Below are positions 43,519-51,540 of a stretch of 64,000 nucleotides of DNA, one piece after another. This DNA comes from Desulfosporosinus shakirovi (GTDB taxonomy: Bacteria > Bacillota > Desulfitobacteriia > Desulfitobacteriales > Desulfitobacteriaceae): NCBI RefSeq assembly GCF_020595055.1, contig NZ_JAJDOO010000001.1:1-64000 (forward strand). Direction: 5' to 3'. The notes under the pieces are model-generated. The model worked only from the letters and a program-made list of their open reading frames with translations. It was not told the origin of the DNA and searched no databases. Both the position numbers and the translations under genes were made by a program. How positions within the stretch are numbered: the first letter of the stretch is position 1; each line of letters opens with the position of its first letter.

Positions 43519-43875
43519 CTACTCTAAAACGCGAACACCTTTTACGTTCACATTCACTTGGGATACGTTTAATCCCGTAAGCTTCTCAGTAGTATAACGA
43601 ACGCGCTCCATAACACTAGCGGCAACTTCAGAAATCTTAACGCCGTATCCAACGATGATATAAAGATCAATAACAACTTCATTGTTATTAATAGTAACCA
43701 CCACACCACGGGCCAAATTCTCCCGTCGCAACAAATCGGCTACTCCGTCCGTAATTTTACGTGAAGCCATACCGACTAAGCCGTAACACTCAACCGCCGT
43801 AGCACCTGCAATCGTGGAAATGACTTCTTCAGATATTTCAATTTTACCTAAATGATTAATGATTTCTTTTCCCAT
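43519..43875 (-). CDS. yloU: Asp23/Gls24 family protein (YloU)
   Basis: Asp23-family proteins are small, abundant proteins linked to the membrane and envelope stress in Gram-positives; the exact role of YloU is open. From ATG at 43875 the 118-residue product shows the family block ISEEVISTIAGATAVECYGLVGM near 12-34 (shown in two parts in the family as an N-terminal helix and strand) and VVIDLYIIVGYGVKISEVA near 68-86. It is the first gene of the yloU-fakA operon and has a good promoter. Confidence 0.9.
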   Translation of the reverse strand: MGKEIINHLGKIEISEEVISTIAGATAVECYGLVGMASRKITDGVADLLRRENLARGVVVTINNNEVVIDLYIIVGYGVKISEVAASVMERVRYTTEKLTGLNVSQVNVNVKGVRVLE

Positions 43876-43915
43876 ATAAGGACCCTCCCCTTCCGGTATC
43901 GTCCACGTTGAACTT

Positions 43916-43944
43916 ATTCTACCAAGGAAATGAAAAATGTTCAA
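43916..43944 (-). promoter_or_regulatory. Sigma-A promoter of yloU-fakA
   Basis: On the minus strand TTGAAC (43939-43944) and TAGAAT (43916-43921) are 17 bases apart, 41 bases upstream of yloU. Confidence 0.65.
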
Positions 43945-44087
43945 AGAAAAAGCGAAAAAAATTCAATAGAACTCTTAGTATTTCCTCAAGTTATGAAATA
44001 AATTCCAAATTCCAGGCGAATTGGCCCTAACTCAATCCCCATAAAGATGAACTCCAATGATATTTAAGAAAAATTCGCTAAGGAACC

Positions 44088-44116
44088 TTGCCAACCAGCA
44101 AGAGTTTTGATAAAAT
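44088..44116 (+). promoter_or_regulatory. Sigma-A promoter of rpmB
   Basis: TTGCCA (44088-44093) and TAAAAT (44111-44116) are separated by 17 bases, 38 bases before the rpmB start. Confidence 0.7.
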
Positions 44117-44154
44117 GAATAAGTGTCATTTCGGCTGCAAAGGAGGTTTAGCGC

Positions 44155-44346
44155 ATGGCTAATGTTTGTGCTGTATGCGCCAAAGGAGTAGTCACTGGAT
44201 TTCAAGTCAGCCACTCTCATATAAGAACAAAGAGAACTTGGAAACCAAACTTGCAAAACGTTCGTGCAATAGTGAACGGCACTCCTGCCCGGATCAAAGT
44301 TTGCACCAGATGCTTACGTTCCGGTAAAGTACAACGCGCTGTCTAA
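44155..44346 (+). CDS. rpmB: 50S ribosomal protein L28
   Basis: L28 is a small 50S protein. The 63-residue product has [17 protein letters not shown] near residues 18-34 and two cysteine pairs, C5-C8 and C50-C53, which make it the zinc-binding form. AAAGGAGG precedes ATG. It is a single-gene unit with its own promoter and terminator, divergent from yloU, as in Bacillus. Confidence 0.97.
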   Translation: MANVCAVCAKGVVTGFQVSHSHIRTKRTWKPNLQNVRAIVNGTPARIKVCTRCLRSGKVQRAV

Positions 44347-44352
44347 TGAATC

Positions 44353-44381
44353 AAAAGCCCGACGTTTGTTCGGGCTTTTTT
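44353..44381 (+). terminator. Terminator after rpmB
   Basis: AAAAGCCCGA and TCGGGCTTTT pair around a seven-base loop and run into TTTTTT, seven bases past the rpmB stop. Confidence 0.9.
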
Positions 44382-44419
44382 CATACTCAAAATCCACCTC
44401 TTTTTCCCGGTTTTCCCGG

Positions 44420-44628
44420 CCCAGAGGGTGCGTTTTTGCGGAGTAAGCCCTTTAGGCAGAGTCGCGTCACTCGCGCTTAGATTTCGAAGTGCCAGCGTGG
44501 CATAGGTTCACATGCAGAACCACCCAGAGGTTTGCCAACGCTCGTTTCGAAATCAAGCGCGATAGCGATGACACCTAGGGTGAGCGAAGCAACATCAACC
44601 CTCGCGCTCAACAACATCACGCCCTCTC
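44420..44628. repeat. Family B structured repeat, copy 1
   Basis: It lies between rpmB and hslO and shares with copy 3 the blocks CCAGAGGG, TTAGGCAGAGTCG-GTCA, ACATGCAGAAC, CCCAGAGGTTTGCC, AATCAAGC and AGCAACATCA. Stem 1 pairs 44472-44487 (CGCGCTT-GATTTCGA) with 44547-44561 (TCGAAATCAAGCGCG). Stem 2 pairs AGCGT-GGCA with TGCC-AACGCT. Its right end, ACATCACGCCCTC, covers the hslO stop codon. No protein features are visible in any frame. Confidence 0.75.
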
Positions 44629-45492
44629 CCAAATTTCCCGTAACTCTTCAATATTAAACTGAAAATGTTCATTGCAAAAGTGGCACACCATCTCGGCTTT
44701 TTCATCCGCGATCAGGTCTGCTATTTCTTTTTTGCCCAAGGACACCAAGGTGCCACTCAAACGTTCTTTTGAACACGTACATGTAAATCCAACCGAACGT
44801 CGCTCTAGGACATGATAAGAGAGTTTCCCCATCAGATGACCCAATAACTCATCCATGTTTTCACTTTGGGCTACCATCTCACTAATACCTGCTCCTAACA
44901 ACCCAAGCTGACTTTCAATCGCTTGGATATCTTCTTCGGTTGCCCCTGGCAACGGCTGAATTAGAAATCCTCCTGCTCCAGCAACATGATAATCTTTTTC
45001 AACCAAAACCCCGAGCAACATGGCTGAAGGAATTTGTTCAGAAGATAACAAGTAATGCACTAAATCCTCGGCAATCTCCCCGCTAACCATAGGAACCGTT
45101 CCTGTATAGACCTCACCGTTTTGCAAACTTCTACTAACTGTTAACTCACCGCAACCAACCGCTGCGCCAACGTCAAGCTTACCAGAAGCCTTAAGCGGCA
45201 GGTCCACCAAAGGTTCCCGAACATAACCCCTTACCTCACCCTGCGCATTTCCAACAGCCACAACCCCCTCCAGAGGTCCGTCACCTAATAACCGCAGAGT
45301 AACACTCTCTTCGCCTTTGAGGGAACTGGCCAAAATAAGAGCTCCAGTCATCAACCGCCCTAACGCTGCCGTTGCCACCGGAGACATACCATGACGTCTA
45401 CGCGCTTCCTCCACCGTATTCGTTGACTTCACCAAAACCCACCGAGCATTCCCCTCAAGCATAGTACCAATCCAAAGTTCATCATGTTGCAT
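44617..45492 (-). CDS. hslO: Redox-regulated 33-kDa chaperonin Hsp33
   Basis: Hsp33 is a holdase switched on by oxidation through release of zinc. The 291-residue protein has the N-terminal chaperone domain (SPVATAALGRLMTGALILAS near 37-56, GYVREP near 88-93) and the C-terminal switch with C-T-C near 234-236 and CHFC-N near 267-270, four zinc cysteines spaced as in the family. The last codons, GAG AGG GCG TGA, are supplied by the terminal repeat of a family B element. It follows that element and 540 bases of spacer from thiN. Confidence 0.94.
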   Translation of the reverse strand: MQHDELWIGTMLEGNARWVLVKSTNTVEEARRRHGMSPVATAALGRLMTGALILASSLKGEESVTLRLLGDGPLEGVVAVGNAQGEVRGYVREPLVDLPLKASGKLDVGAAVGCGELTVSRSLQNGEVYTGTVPMVSGEIAEDLVHYLLSSEQIPSAMLLGVLVEKDYHVAGAGGFLIQPLPGATEEDIQAIESQLGLLGAGISEMVAQSENMDELLGHLMGKLSYHVLERRSVGFTCTCSKERLSGTLVSLGKKEIADLIADEKAEMVCHFCNEHFQFNIEELREIWERA

Positions 45493-45706
45493 AATCGTCT
45501 TCCTTATCTATAATCTTATTTTTCTAACACTGAAATATGATGTAACGGAACACCCAGAACAACATACACACCTAGTCTATCCCTAGCAAGCGCTCATTAC
45601 ACTCCCATTCAAGCCCAAACGCCGCAAGATCAAAGCGATTCAACCATCCCACCCCATTCACCCATTCATCCTCACCCGACCCTTCCAGCGCCCCTAGACC
45701 CTCCTC
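45493..45706. other. Spacer upstream of hslO
   Basis: The stretch before hslO is C-rich in its right half (many CCC and CACCC runs on the plus strand). I see no gene, no strong hairpin and no convincing promoter. It joins the family B tandem pair at its right side. Confidence 0.5.
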
Positions 45707-45857
45707 TAAAGGGCGTGATGCCACGGGGTGAACCCTTTAAGCAGAGTCGCTTCAATCCCGCCTAGATTTCGAATCACCAGCGTGGCACGGATATCCGTGG
45801 ATGGACTGATGTCGCGATGCGATGGCGCCTTGTGAGCGGATCAACATCAAACTCTCC
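45707..45857. repeat. Family B structured repeat, copy 2 (decayed)
   Basis: It begins AAAGGGCGTGATG, keeps TTAAGCAGAGTCG, TAGATTTCGAA, CCAGCGTGGCAC, GCGATGGCGCCTTG and GAGCGGATCAACATCA, but lacks the middle block ACATGCAGAAC...CCCAGAGGTTTGCC and its pairing partner. The right terminal repeat is degenerate. It is in tandem with copy 3, 26 bases away. Confidence 0.65.
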
Positions 45858-45883
45858 CGTTCCCTGCCCCCGTCGACCCCAAG

Positions 45884-46095
45884 CCCAGAGGGCGTGATGT
45901 TGCGGAGCGAACCCATTAGGCAGAGTCGTGTCAACCATGCTTCGATTTCTCGGTGCCAGAACGGCACGGGTTAACATGCAGAACATCCCAGAGGTTTGCC
46001 GTTCTCGCCGAGAAATCAAGCATGGTAGCGACGGCGCCTTGGATGAGCGGAGCAACATCACGCCCTCGCGCACCACCTGCTCATCACGCCCTCGC
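45884..46095. repeat. Family B structured repeat, copy 3 (most intact)
   Basis: Perfect 16-bp terminal inverted repeats, GAGGGCGTGATGTTGC (45888-45903) and its complement (46052-46067). Stem 1 pairs 45936-45953 (CATGCTT-GATTTCTCGG) with 46008-46024. Stem 2 pairs GAACGGCA with TGCCGTTC. After the right end a second partial terminal repeat, CATCACGCCCTCGC (46082-46095), overlaps the thiN stop codon. Base composition is more GC-rich than neighbouring genes. Confidence 0.8.
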
Positions 46096-46743
46096 ACACC
46101 TGGGCATAACCACCATAACCCAGCCCTCATGAACCTCAACCACTGCCTTCTCTCCCAAAAAAACATTACTCACACCCCGCGGACGGTCCTGACGAAGAAC
46201 ATCCTTCTGGAGCGGATAATATAGCCCCTCTGTCGTGACAACCGACTCCTCAGAGATCGAAATCAAAGAGAGTTCCTGCCCGGATACCCCCCTAATCTCT
46301 TCCCGCCCCTGCACAATCCACAATTCATGCTCAGGGTCGATTACGCGTATCCGATACCCTTTCTTTGCATAGGCGAGCATAAGCCCCACATTACCGAAGA
46401 AATGATCAATTCGTTTTCCAGTCGCCCCATACAGCCAAATATCCTTTTCCCCAAGTAAACGAGCCTTTTCCTCAGCTCGCAAAAGTGCCAATTCAAGATC
46501 CGTTTCGTCTTTTTCACAGGGATAAGGTTCAATAACACATCCCATATCTCTAAATCGATCTAAGTTTTCAGGTAAAATCGAATCCAAGTCTCCGATTATC
46601 AGATCAGGCATACGCAAAGACAGGGCAGCATAGTTTGCCCCCCCATCCGCACAAATCAAAAAATCGGCCTCTTTAAGAACCTGTTTTCCCCATTCCAAAT
46701 CCCAACCGCCATTTGCTAAGACAGCAATCTTGATATCAATCAC
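46084..46743 (-). CDS. thiN: Thiamine pyrophosphokinase
   Basis: ThiN makes thiamine pyrophosphate from thiamine and ATP. The 219-residue protein has FLICADGGANYAAL near 28-41, LIIGDLDSILPENL near 50-63, EKDETDLELAL near 78-88 and YGATGKRIDHFFGNVGL near 105-121, the ATP and metal-binding signatures. Start is GTG in GTGATTGATATC with a weak ribosome site. The C-terminal ...PRCARA and stop come from a family B terminal repeat, so the original tail may have been replaced. It follows rpe, as in Bacillus. Confidence 0.93.
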   Translation of the reverse strand: MIDIKIAVLANGGWDLEWGKQVLKEADFLICADGGANYAALSLRMPDLIIGDLDSILPENLDRFRDMGCVIEPYPCEKDETDLELALLRAEEKARLLGEKDIWLYGATGKRIDHFFGNVGLMLAYAKKGYRIRVIDPEHELWIVQGREEIRGVSGQELSLISISEESVVTTEGLYYPLQKDVLRQDRPRGVSNVFLGEKAVVEVHEGWVMVVMPRCARA

Positions 46744-46748
46744 CGACC

Positions 46749-47408
46749 TTACTTCACGCTCGCAGCTTGACGAATATTTTTAACCGCTTGCTGTGGGTCA
46801 GATTGAGCAAATACAGCGGCACCGGCCACTAAAATATGAGCCCCCGCTTTGCCAACTACAGAAGCTGTTTCTAGATTAATTCCGCCATCCACTTCAATCA
46901 GACAAGCAGATTTGGTTTGAAGAAGATGATGATGAAGAACTTGGATTTTCGGGATAACGTTGGGGATAAATTTTTGCCCGCCAAACCCAGGATTTACTGT
47001 CATCAAAAGAACTATGTCCAAATCTTCCAAAATATACTTTAGTCCATCAAGCGGAGTCGCTGGATTGAGTGCAATTCCAGCCGTCATTCCATGTTCTTTG
47101 ATCTGTTGAATTACGCGGTGAACATGAGGAGTCGTCTCTAAATGAAAGGTGATATGATCAGCACCCGCCGCAGCAAAATCTGCTATGAACTTCTCCGGCT
47201 CATCAACCATCAGGTGCACATCAAAACGCATACGCGAGCGATCTCTTATGGATTTAACCAAGGCCGGCCCAAAGGTAATATTGGGAACAAAGTGTCCATC
47301 CATGATATCGATATGTAAAACCTCTGCACCAGCCTCCTCAACTAGTTTCACCTGGTCACCCAGGCGGGAAAAATCTGCTGATAATATAGAAGGGGCCATC
47401 TGTATCAC
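46749..47408 (-). CDS. rpe: Ribulose-phosphate 3-epimerase
   Basis: Rpe interconverts ribulose-5-phosphate and xylulose-5-phosphate. The 219-residue TIM barrel starts at GTG (47406-47408): M-I-QMAPSILSADFSRL. It has HIDIMDGHFVPNITFGP near 34-50, DVHLMVDEP near 65-73, MTVNPGFGGQKFIP near 137-150 and IEVDGGI near 172. The open frame extends into rsgA, but the GTG lies one base after the rsgA stop with AGAGGA upstream, so it is preferred. Confidence 0.95.
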   Translation of the reverse strand: MIQMAPSILSADFSRLGDQVKLVEEAGAEVLHIDIMDGHFVPNITFGPALVKSIRDRSRMRFDVHLMVDEPEKFIADFAAAGADHITFHLETTPHVHRVIQQIKEHGMTAGIALNPATPLDGLKYILEDLDIVLLMTVNPGFGGQKFIPNVIPKIQVLHHHLLQTKSACLIEVDGGINLETASVVGKAGAHILVAGAAVFAQSDPQQAVKNIRQAASVK

Positions 47409-47409
47409 A

Positions 47410-48309
47410 TTAATACTTCCTCTCTGCTTCAATTACTTCTTTTAAAAATATAAGGTAGTGCTCGTAACGTTCTGGAGAAATCCCCCCTGTTTCCAGAGCT
47501 GCTTTAATCGCACAATTAGGTTCTTTATCGTGCAGGCAACTGTTAAAACGGCATAGACGCCGACGAATAGCAAACTCAGGGAAACAATCCGTTAATTCTG
47601 CGCGCTTCATTTCCGGTAAGAAGAGGGATGAAAAGCCCGGTGTGTCCGCTACCAGCCCCCCGGCACACACCATTAATTCTACATGGCGTGTGGTATGGCG
47701 GCCACGCTTTGACTTAAGACTTATTTGCCCTGTTTTCAGCTTCTTACCAGGAGATAAGGAATTAAAAAGACTAGACTTCCCAGCTCCGGAAGGTCCTGCA
47801 AGCACACTTATCTTATTCGTCAGACGAACAGCGATTTGATCAATCCCCTGACCCGTCTCACTGGAAACCTCAAACACGTCATATCCGATTTTTCGATAGA
47901 CATCCGTAATAGCGTGCCCCTCTGAGCCGTCGTTTAAAGCGTCTTCTTTATACTTGTCTAATTTGGTGAAAACTAAGATAGGCTCAATGCCTGCATCCGT
48001 CACTTGAATTAACAAACGATCCAAGAGATTGAGATCGGGCTTAGGACAAGTCATGGCGAAAACCAGAATTGCTTGATCCACATTAGCAATAGCAGGCCGT
48101 GTTAATACATTTCGCCGTGGCTCTACCGATTCAATAGTCGCCTTATTCTCCTCTTCTTCCTCTTCCGGCAGAATGTTCACCCGATCACCCGGTAAGAACT
48201 CTTGATCTTTAACGCGAAAGCGACCGCGCAGGGAACATTCCCATACTCGGTCCTCCGCATAGACATAATAAAATCCTCCATATCCTTTGAGTAAGAATCC
48301 ATTGATCAT
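47410..48309 (-). CDS. rsgA: Ribosome small subunit-dependent GTPase A
   Basis: RsgA is a circularly permuted GTPase that checks maturation of the 30S decoding centre. The 299-residue protein has an N-terminal OB domain, then G4 FTKLDKY near 116, G1 LAGPSGAGKSSLFNSL near 171-186, G3 DTPGFSS near 218-224, and a C-terminal zinc site with C-N-S-C-L-H-x5-C near 255. It is in the prkC-rsgA-rpe-thiN order of Bacillus. Confidence 0.95.
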   Translation of the reverse strand: MINGFLLKGYGGFYYVYAEDRVWECSLRGRFRVKDQEFLPGDRVNILPEEEEEENKATIESVEPRRNVLTRPAIANVDQAILVFAMTCPKPDLNLLDRLLIQVTDAGIEPILVFTKLDKYKEDALNDGSEGHAITDVYRKIGYDVFEVSSETGQGIDQIAVRLTNKISVLAGPSGAGKSSLFNSLSPGKKLKTGQISLKSKRGRHTTRHVELMVCAGGLVADTPGFSSLFLPEMKRAELTDCFPEFAIRRRLCRFNSCLHDKEPNCAIKAALETGGISPERYEHYLIFLKEVIEAERKY

Positions 48310-48352
48310 TTTTATTCCTCACTAATCATCGTTTGGGAATTATTACATGAAA

Positions 48353-50104
48353 TTATTGTTCTTTGAGTCTGCCCCTTTGCACGCCAGCCAAAAACTGAGC
48401 TATCATCACATTATTACTGCTGGCCTGTGCCTCTAATCCTTGTGCAAAAGGACCGGGTCCCCGTGAAACAACCATCGTCACCTCTGAGCCCTGCTGAACA
48501 CTTTCTCCCGGGCTGGGGATTGTGCTTATCACCACATCTTCTGGAGAGGTATAAGAAACCTCGGTCTCAATCTTCAGAACCAGCTTATTTTGATCAACAA
48601 GGATCGTCTTCGCCTCAGAAGATAGCTTCCCTATGACACTTGGCATATTGATCGTCGACCATTGTGGTCCAGTACTTACTGTTAAAGTAATATTTCCATC
48701 TTTAGGCCAAGGTGATTTTGGCATTGGATCCTGACCAATAACAGCATCTTTAGCTGCATCATCAGGCATAGGCACCAGGGTTATCTCTCCTATAAATCCA
48801 GCATTCTTAATTAGATTTATGGCATTTTCCTTCGACATCTGTCCGATTATTACATTTGGGAATTCTACCAACTCGATCCCTTTGCTTACCACAACTTTAA
48901 CTGTTCGCCCGACTTTCACTGAGTTATCTGCTTTAGGATCCTGTCTGATAATGAGCTCTTTGTCAACTTCATCATTAAACTCTTGAGTTACCTCCGGATC
49001 AAGACTTAGTTCGGCAGCCATTAAAAAACCCTCTGCTACAGGCACCGTTTTACCCGTTAAATCCGGGACCTTTGTTGATCCTACCGACATATAGTTCCAA
49101 ATTCCTCCGACCAGTAAGGCAAGGAGAAGTACAAGCCCTCCAATAATCAAGATCCAGCGTCTCTTATTTACAGACTTAATCGGGACAGCGTCTATGACTT
49201 CAATCGGGTTCAGAGTCTTAACCATTCCTTTGTGAGTCTGAGTTGCCTCCGGATCACTTGCTTGGGAGAGGCCAAACCACGCAATTGGTTCACCAGCTTG
49301 AATGTGGTTCAAATCCTCAAGCAACTCTTTAGCGGACACATATCTTTGTTCGGGCGACTTTGCGATGGCTCGCATAATGACCCCTTCTAATTCTTTGGCA
49401 ATCCGAGGGTTAAGTTTACTCGGCGGAACAGGATCTTGCTGTAAATGTTTTAGGGCAATAGCAATTGGAGTTTCACCATCATAGGGAACTTTACCCGTGA
49501 GTAATTCATACAGAACGATCCCCAATGAATAGATGTCTGATTGCTCATTACTTTGTATCCCCTTGGCTTGCTCGGGCGACAAATAATGAACTGAACCGAC
49601 AATGTCTCCAGTATGAGTCACGGTCGCTGAAGATACAGCCCGCGCAATTCCGAAATCTGTAACCTTTGCGTGCCCGTCTGCAGTAACTAATATGTTGTGA
49701 GGTTTAATATCCCTATGAATAATATGGTTCTCGTGGGCGTTTCGGATAGCTCCTGTAATTTGTCGGGCCAGATTAATGGACTGTTCTGTGGAAAGTGGGG
49801 CGTACTCACGAACAATTTCCTTGAGATTGCGACCTTCCACATATTCCATAACGATGTATTCTGTATCTCCATCTTTACCTACATCATAAATTGATACGAT
49901 ATTGGGGTGAGACAAGCTAGCTGCGGACTGAGCTTCCCTCCGAAAACGACGAATAAAGTCTTCATCTGTGACAAACTGCTCCCGGAGCACCTTTATGGTC
50001 ACGACACGGTTAAGTAAAAGATCCTTAGCCTTGTATACAATCGCCATACCTCCAGCACCAATTCTGTCCAGAACCTCATATCGTCCCCCGAAGATTTTAC
50101 TCAC
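48353..50104 (-). CDS. prkC: Serine/threonine protein kinase with PASTA domains
   Basis: PrkC-type kinases sense peptidoglycan fragments and control wall growth, division and spore germination. The 583-residue protein has a kinase domain (about 1-270): GAGGMAIVYKA (glycine loop), VTIKVL (lysine), HRDIKPHNIL and DFGIARA. A membrane helix follows near 316-335, then three extracellular PASTA repeats at about 343-410, 411-480 and 482-550. Start is GTG, overlapping the stop of the penicillin-binding protein gene by four bases (GTGA). It ends the fhaA-fhaB-stp-ftsW-pbp-prkC series. Confidence 0.96.
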   Translation of the reverse strand: MSKIFGGRYEVLDRIGAGGMAIVYKAKDLLLNRVVTIKVLREQFVTDEDFIRRFRREAQSAASLSHPNIVSIYDVGKDGDTEYIVMEYVEGRNLKEIVREYAPLSTEQSINLARQITGAIRNAHENHIIHRDIKPHNILVTADGHAKVTDFGIARAVSSATVTHTGDIVGSVHYLSPEQAKGIQSNEQSDIYSLGIVLYELLTGKVPYDGETPIAIALKHLQQDPVPPSKLNPRIAKELEGVIMRAIAKSPEQRYVSAKELLEDLNHIQAGEPIAWFGLSQASDPEATQTHKGMVKTLNPIEVIDAVPIKSVNKRRWILIIGGLVLLLALLVGGIWNYMSVGSTKVPDLTGKTVPVAEGFLMAAELSLDPEVTQEFNDEVDKELIIRQDPKADNSVKVGRTVKVVVSKGIELVEFPNVIIGQMSKENAINLIKNAGFIGEITLVPMPDDAAKDAVIGQDPMPKSPWPKDGNITLTVSTGPQWSTINMPSVIGKLSSEAKTILVDQNKLVLKIETEVSYTSPEDVVISTIPSPGESVQQGSEVTMVVSRGPGPFAQGLEAQASSNNVMIAQFLAGVQRGRLKEQ

Positions 50105-51540
50105 TTTTTGTCACCTACTTTCTGGTTCAGTGCTTCTTGAATAATCTGTCTAGCAATCGGGGCAGCATTCCCGCCTCCGGTTCCACCATTTTCTACGATT
50201 ACGGCAACTGCAATCTGCGGTTCTTCTGCGGGTGCAAAGGCAATATACCAAGCATGCGTCAGAACATTTCCTCCAGGCTCTGCAGAACCCGTTTTACCCG
50301 CGACCTGAACATCGGGCAAAGCCCCTGGCGCAGCCGTCCCTTCCATTACTGCGGTGACCATGGCACTGGTAATCTTATCTGCTTCCTCTTTGGAAAGTGC
50401 GGTTAGCCAAGGCTGAGGCTTCTGTTGATACAGGATATCTTGAGAAGGGTCAAGAACTCTTTCTACCAAATGAGGAGTCATAATAACTCCATGGTTAGCA
50501 ATTCCGGCTGTCATTAATGCCATATGAAAAGGGGATACCAAGACCTCCCCTTGTCCAAATGTACTGGCAGCCAGCAGGTTTGTATTCAACGACGAAGGAT
50601 TTTTAGCCTCCTGCGTAATTGAACTCCTCGGCACACTCAGTTCAAACGGGATTTTTTGCCCAAATCCAAAGCCTTTAACAACCGAAAGAAAAGTTTGATC
50701 CCCCGCCTGAACCCCAAACGTCGCAAAATACGTATTGCAAGATTCGGCCAAAGCCATATTATAATTAACCCAGCCATGCGCTTTATCGTTTTGTTCTCGA
50801 ATGACTTGTCCGTTAATAATAGTTGATCCCTGGCACTGATACAAATCCGTCGTATTTATTCCACTTCGAAATAAGGCTGCCGAGGTGACTACCTTCATAG
50901 TTGAGCCTGGCGGAAATAGGGAAAAATAACGGTGCTCCAGCGGCCTTTGCTTCTCACCCAAAGGCCTTTCTTCTTCCTGACTAATGATTTCATTCCAATG
51001 TTGATCAAGGTTTGTGGGATTAAAACTGGGTTGGCTAACCATGGCCAGCACTTCCCCTGTTTGAGGATCCAGAGCCACTGCTGCCCCCATTTTCCCTTTA
51101 AGTGCATCATAAGCTATACTCTGTAAACGTGAATCCAAGGTAAGCACCACATCGTCTCCTTGACGCGGCAGCGCAAAGAGTTGCTGAACTGCTTGGGTAG
51201 GCGTAGCATTCTTGATTCCTAACAACCAATCTGCCAAATTTGCTTCTAGACCGGAAGCCCCCAGTTTCACAGAAGAATAACCCAAGGCGGGTTCAAACAT
51301 TTCCCCTTTGGGATAAACTCGAACCTTTTTCCCATTGAGAATTTGAGTTTGAGCTATTATTTCGCCGTTACGATCAAAAATTCCTCCCCGAGTCACGCGG
51401 CTTTCCATCAGAATCAACCTGCGATTCGAGGGATTTTGGAGCAACGTATCCGCACGAACAACCTGCCAATAGACCAAACCAAGACTAAGAATAAAAAAAC
51501 TAAAGGCCATACCTAATGCTACTTGACGTATCCCTCGCAT
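50101..51540 (-). CDS. pbpA: Class B penicillin-binding protein (PbpA-like transpeptidase)
   Basis: This is a monofunctional transpeptidase that cross-links peptidoglycan together with its FtsW/RodA partner. The 479-residue protein has an N-terminal anchor helix (about 7-27), GGIFDRNGEIIAQT near 52-65, and the three catalytic motifs: S-T-M-K in PPGSTMKVVTSA near 217, S-C-N in AESCNTYFA near 270 and K-T-G in VAGKTGSAEPGG near 420. It resembles the short PbpA of actinobacteria. Overlap with ftsW is one base (TAATG). Confidence 0.94.
   Translation of the reverse strand: MRGIRQVALGMAFSFFILSLGLVYWQVVRADTLLQNPSNRRLILMESRVTRGGIFDRNGEIIAQTQILNGKKVRVYPKGEMFEPALGYSSVKLGASGLEANLADWLLGIKNATPTQAVQQLFALPRQGDDVVLTLDSRLQSIAYDALKGKMGAAVALDPQTGEVLAMVSQPSFNPTNLDQHWNEIISQEEERPLGEKQRPLEHRYFSLFPPGSTMKVVTSAALFRSGINTTDLYQCQGSTIINGQVIREQNDKAHGWVNYNMALAESCNTYFATFGVQAGDQTFLSVVKGFGFGQKIPFELSVPRSSITQEAKNPSSLNTNLLAASTFGQGEVLVSPFHMALMTAGIANHGVIMTPHLVERVLDPSQDILYQQKPQPWLTALSKEEADKITSAMVTAVMEGTAAPGALPDVQVAGKTGSAEPGGNVLTHAWYIAFAPAEEPQIAVAVIVENGGTGGGNAAPIARQIIQEALNQKVGDKK

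Noticed and set aside
45752-46224. Overlapping open frames of 71, 98 and 130 codons in both directions near thiN
   Set aside because: They lie in the GC-rich family B tandem repeats, where stops are rare. Composition is arginine- and proline-rich with no domain, and one overlaps thiN.
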